A stretch of 64,000 nt of DNA from Salvator merianae (lineage: Eukaryota > Chordata > Lepidosauria > Squamata > Teiidae). The position numbers were made by a program, and so were the translations under genes. Under the pieces are notes generated by a model. The model had not been told where the DNA came from. It saw nothing but the letters and a program-made list of their open reading frames with translations, and made no database searches. Below are positions 60,230-64,000 of this stretch, piece after piece. Numbering within the stretch: the stretch's first letter is position 1; the number at the start of each line of letters is the position of its first letter. The DNA lies in the NCBI GenBank assembly GCA_003586115.2, contig QVOM02000119.1:48075428-48139427 (forward strand), read 5' to 3'.

Positions 60230-61475
60230 CAGCTAATCCAAAGCCAATTTACTGCATAGTACAAGTCTGAATTATTACTTGTACATGTATTGAGACAAGC
60301 AAGTGCAGTATTGTAAAATGAATACATCCACAACATTTTGTACAGTACTAGCAAAAAAAGAAAACAACACCCTCAATTCTGAGAAAATTTTAGTATAAAA
60401 CTTTATATTGATAGTAGGTAACTTCCAAAATTGCTAGGAGGTTTGTATAGCTATTTTTTTTAAAAAAAAAGAAAATTGCCATTTGAATTTTTAAGTCTTA
60501 CCTCAAGCTGTTTTTTTCAGCATTTTTATATTTTGATATTTTGGTGTAGAAAATAGGTGAGAAACTTTGTGGGCAACTTGTATAATTTTTTTATAAAACT
60601 GTGTTAATTTTCCTACAGTACCATTTGTCTGCAGAATTGTCGTATTTCCACAGAATTAAACAACTGCTGGGAACAAGTACAGACTTTTGTGTTCACTTTA
60701 AAGTTTACTGTATCTTTGGAGCTGGAAAGTTTTGAGAATTCTTACTGTCTGCAATTGGTAAACTATGGTCTTATTGACATGATAAATGCTGAACAGGGGT
60801 AACAGGAGGTGGCTAGCTTTACTATAATCCTTGTCTAGTAACCTGATCAGAGCAATGACTAACTGCAGCATGGGGGCAGGGCAAACCAATCTGAAAGCTC
60901 AAAGATCTGTGAATACCAATTACCCATTGCTGATGGTTCTGTTATTCTCTATTAACACCTTCAATTGCTATTTATACATCTTTCAGCATTCATATTACAG
61001 CTCCCCCAAGGCTGGCTTGCAGTTAATTCAGCAACCTAAGTTACTGACAAGATGCAAAAGTCTAACATGGTGTAATACAGGTAATGCATTTTGAATATAT
61101 CAGTTCAATTCTTGGATGTTACGTAGATAAGGGAGAGCCATGGATTTGAGAGAGGTAATTGCTACAGCGTGTACTATATGGTGTTCTATACTATGCAAGT
61201 TTTTATAAATATTTTGTATTAAGGTCCCATCCAAGTTATAAAATACTCCATTCCCATGTTTAGCTATTCTTTTACGTTCTGCTTTTTTTCAATTCTCCCC
61301 TCCATCTTACCCTCACAGCAACCCTCAGATGCGGCTGAGAGACAGTACTGATCCAAAGTCATCCAGTGAGCTATCATGGACAAGTGCAGAACCTCTACCT
61401 GACACATGCAAACTGTGTTCAGACGCTACAAACTATTGGTGCTTTCTGTAATAAATCCACACCTTGCTTGCATAG
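60230..61475 (+). other. USP44: USP44 3' UTR (end uncertain)
   Basis: After the stop the sequence is AT-rich with T- and A-runs and no recognisable repeat, as expected for a 3' UTR. The first canonical AATAAA is at 61,450-61,455, preceded by several TATAAA-like variants (for example about 60,391 and 60,590). I take the end as shortly after 61,455, but earlier variant signals or later AATAAA sites (62,300 and 62,700 area) are possible. Only 3'-end reads would settle it. Confidence 0.45.
61450..61455 (+). terminator. USP44: candidate polyadenylation signal AATAAA
   Basis: This is the first canonical AATAAA after the USP44 stop codon, about 1.2 kb downstream. The motif is common by chance in AT-rich DNA, so this is only a candidate. 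Confidence 0.3.
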
Positions 61476-63588
61476 GGCATCATCATACAGGCACAGACAG
61501 CCCCAACATGTTTGTGTGCTGCCCTACCCACAGAGGGGCCAATAATGCGGGCTACTGCTTGTATCTAGTGTAGATAGGCTCCCTGCATAATTTTTTCAGG
61601 GCTCACCAGCATTTTACCTGAATCTAGCTATCATAGAGAGACTAGACTTGTTGCAAAAAGCACAAACAGCCCAAAACGTCTACACAGTTTGGCAGAAGTC
61701 TGTTAGGTTGTAGCCTGATACTTCAGCTCCAATGCTATGCTGGCTTGTATCAGTGGCTATAGGTGCTTCTGCAGAATTAGCAGATGGGCTAGGTTTGGCA
61801 AATGAGAATGTGAAGACAGGAAAACACTATCTTCTGTTTCTGGTATCAGAAGGCCTAGATTCATATTTGGGTATGAAATAGACTATCTTAATGTTGTAAG
61901 CAGATAAGCTGGGACTTTTATAGTTCCCTTTATACTGCAACCATAATTAAATTCACCTACAGGAAGAATAAAAAATGGCAATGACAGCTTTAAGATTTCT
62001 ATTGTTACATGTTAGTAGTAAAGACAGGGATATAAACTGAGGGCATCTCCAATCCCTGTCTTCCAAATGTGCTCTTTTGTCCTTCCAAATCTGAAAGGCA
62101 ATGAGAAATAGATAAAGTTTCCTCTTAGACCTGGAGAATTTAAGAACTTCCTTTCTCCACAAAAGGGATTGGGAGAGTGAAACATAATTCACTAAAAAAT
62201 AAGTCACCATCCAAATTTAAGTTCTTCTTAAAGTGACAAAATACACTTCAAGCATAATTTATGTTGAAAAATTGTTTAATTGTTCATGGAACAATTTAGG
62301 AATAAAATTAACTTAGGGCTCTTTCACTGATTTCTAATCTTTTCCTCCCAAGCAGTCAATATGATTTCTACTTTCTGTGCTACAATTGAATAGATTGCCT
62401 TTTGGCTCTTTAAGCTTCATCATAATTTAAAGTGAATTTTGCTCAAAGGATTTGCTGATTCCTTTTATGATACAAAGTAGCAGTTGATACAAAATACAGA
62501 TCAGCTGCACAAGTTTATTATGTTTTCCTGCTTACTATCTGATGTGTTGGACAGGACAGGTCGCATCTCCATGTGAGATTCTATGCTAGGTGAAGCAGTT
62601 TAAGCCTCCCTAGTAAAGCACTGTGCTGCAATTAATGGAGTCTTTGAATTTTTTTAAAGAGTTGGAGAAGACCATATTGACCTCCAAACAGAGATGTCTA
62701 GAATAAAATCCAGCTGCGTGTAAAGACTAAGAGCACAATGTATACTTATTTTCTTGACACAGATATTGCTAAGCAAGCATTAAAAAAGCTGAAGAATACT
62801 GAACACTGACAACAAAAATAAGAAAAGCCATCTTTGCCTTCCTATTTTTCTTTCAACAAAGACAAATGCTAAACTAGTTGAAAATTATCAGCATAGAATA
62901 AACTTGTATGTTGATAAATCGTGATTTCCTTTAAAAGTCATGGCCCTCTGAAATCCTGGTCTCTGCTGAGAAATGTATGCTTAGATAGGGTTGCTTCTAT
63001 TTTAATATCTTTAAAAGCTATGTAAGCAGTAATTTAGTAAATGAAGGCACTTCATCGGTTTTATTCAATTTTCCATGTTTGGACTGGATTTTAATAATTG
63101 ATCTTCTACTTTTATCTGAATATTTAGTATAAAAATAGCAGGCACCATCAAGGTTACAATTTTCTCTGTCAAAGCCTTACTAGCTACCAAGAAAACCTAA
63201 GATCTTTTATTTTTTTTATTAGGACTTCTCACAGCTTTTCATGGTTTTCCTTCATCTCTGTGCAGGAACAGCTATCTCTTCTGTAAATCTACTGGCTATA
63301 AACTACTAGATTAGGAGTAAAAGACTTCAGCTAGAAGCTTAGGGTCACAGGCTACTGAACAGATGACCACAGCATAACTGCTCTATTCCTTTGAATATTG
63401 TTAGTAGCAGCAGAATAATTTCTTCATGACTAACAGTTGAATGCCCAGAGCTGTTCTCTTCAAGATTGACTGAATGTGTGCAAGAAGCACACTGGTTGTA
63501 GGTTTGACTATTTATAGTCTTGCTTTTATTTCAGATGATAAAAGTGCAATACATTAGGTATTTTCCATACTTCAATGATAACAGTGTA
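61476..63588. other. non-coding DNA downstream of USP44
   Basis: No coding frame resembling a neighbour gene is seen on either strand. In human and chicken METAP2 lies on this side in the opposite direction, so its 3' UTR could be near the right edge, but I cannot show it here. Confidence 0.35.
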
Positions 63589-63596
63589 GAAACTGC

Positions 63597-63734
63597 TCAG
63601 CGGCGGCCACTGGCTTGAAGGGCAGGGGTTCGCGCCTGCTGCGATAGTATGGAGGCCCGGAGGCCCCGCAAACAGCCATGGCACACTTTGCGCGGGGCAC
63701 AAACACCCGCCCTTAAAGCCGGCTGCTGCCACTG
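63597..63734. mobile_element. small hAT-like MITE, GC-rich
   Basis: The left end TCAGCGGCGGCCACTGGCTT and the right end read inward CAGTGGCAGCAGCCGGCTTT are inverted partners; both continue into AAGGGC. GAAACTGC (63,589-63,596 and 63,735-63,742) flanks both sides exactly, an 8-bp target duplication. The 138-base element is a GC-rich island in AT-rich DNA, so the open frames crossing it are not genes. Confidence 0.7.
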
Positions 63735-64000
63735 GAAACTGCCTAAAATTAAAATGAATTTCTTATACAGCGTATAGCACTGCATTTCTACAAACTACGT
63801 TAATAAAATGCTTTAGCTTTTATTTTATATTCAGCAGCAGTTAACATTGGTAAGATTGCCATGTCTAGTGCATTTGTGCTGTCTTCAGGTAAGAAAGTGC
63901 AAACAGACTTTCTAAACTTTATACAGAACCCCAGCATAAAACAACTTGATAAACTGTCTCTTCATCATAAAAGTTGATACTGTGAGTTGTGGTAGTTGAC

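Overview
This window looks like ordinary nuclear DNA of a sauropsid vertebrate, most likely a squamate reptile (lizard or snake). The grounds are one vertebrate-type split gene with long introns, AT-rich non-coding DNA, decayed CR1/L2-clade LINE pieces, short DNA transposons with recognisable target duplications, a Tc1/mariner remnant, and a 5S-rRNA-derived SINE of the type described from Squamata. There is nothing prokaryotic: no operons, CRISPR array, rRNA operon or intact tRNA gene.

The only well-supported protein-coding gene is USP44, a nuclear ubiquitin-specific protease, on the + strand. A GC-rich, CpG-rich promoter lies at about 39.64-40.62 kb with a probable non-coding first exon ending near 40,078. 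The coding sequence is in five exons: 48,860-50,281, 56,542-56,740, 57,119-57,227, 59,449-59,654 and 60,036-60,229. All boundaries have GT/AG sites, and together they give an uninterrupted 709-residue protein with an N-terminal UBP zinc finger and a complete Cys/His/Asp USP catalytic domain. The 3' UTR probably ends near 61.47 kb.

From 1 to 39.6 kb no host gene exon is recognised. This part is an archive of mobile elements. The main components are four copies (3.97-5.00, 12.51-13.68, 15.02-16.09 and 20.99-22.18 kb) of one 1.0-1.2 kb non-autonomous DNA transposon with 3-bp A/T-rich target duplications, a hAT element at 17.27 kb with a perfect 8-bp duplication, a long inverted repeat at 22.6 kb, and an exact 210-bp direct duplication (24.78 and 26.96 kb). 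Further right are a 5S-derived SINE at 30.3 kb, a LINE remnant at 32.2-34.1 kb, and a GC-rich fold-back family at 34.3 and 37.7-38.6 kb, with a palindromic MITE inserted in the second copy.

The USP44 introns carry another LINE remnant, tRNA-derived SINE pieces, a sauropsid interspersed repeat (two copies, one split by a retroposed insertion with a 13-bp duplication), a Tc1/mariner remnant and an antisense LINE. Past USP44 there is AT-rich DNA and one small hAT-like element near 63.6 kb. I found no convincing undescribed biological system. The items most worth a second look are the exact 210-bp duplication and the four-copy MITE family.
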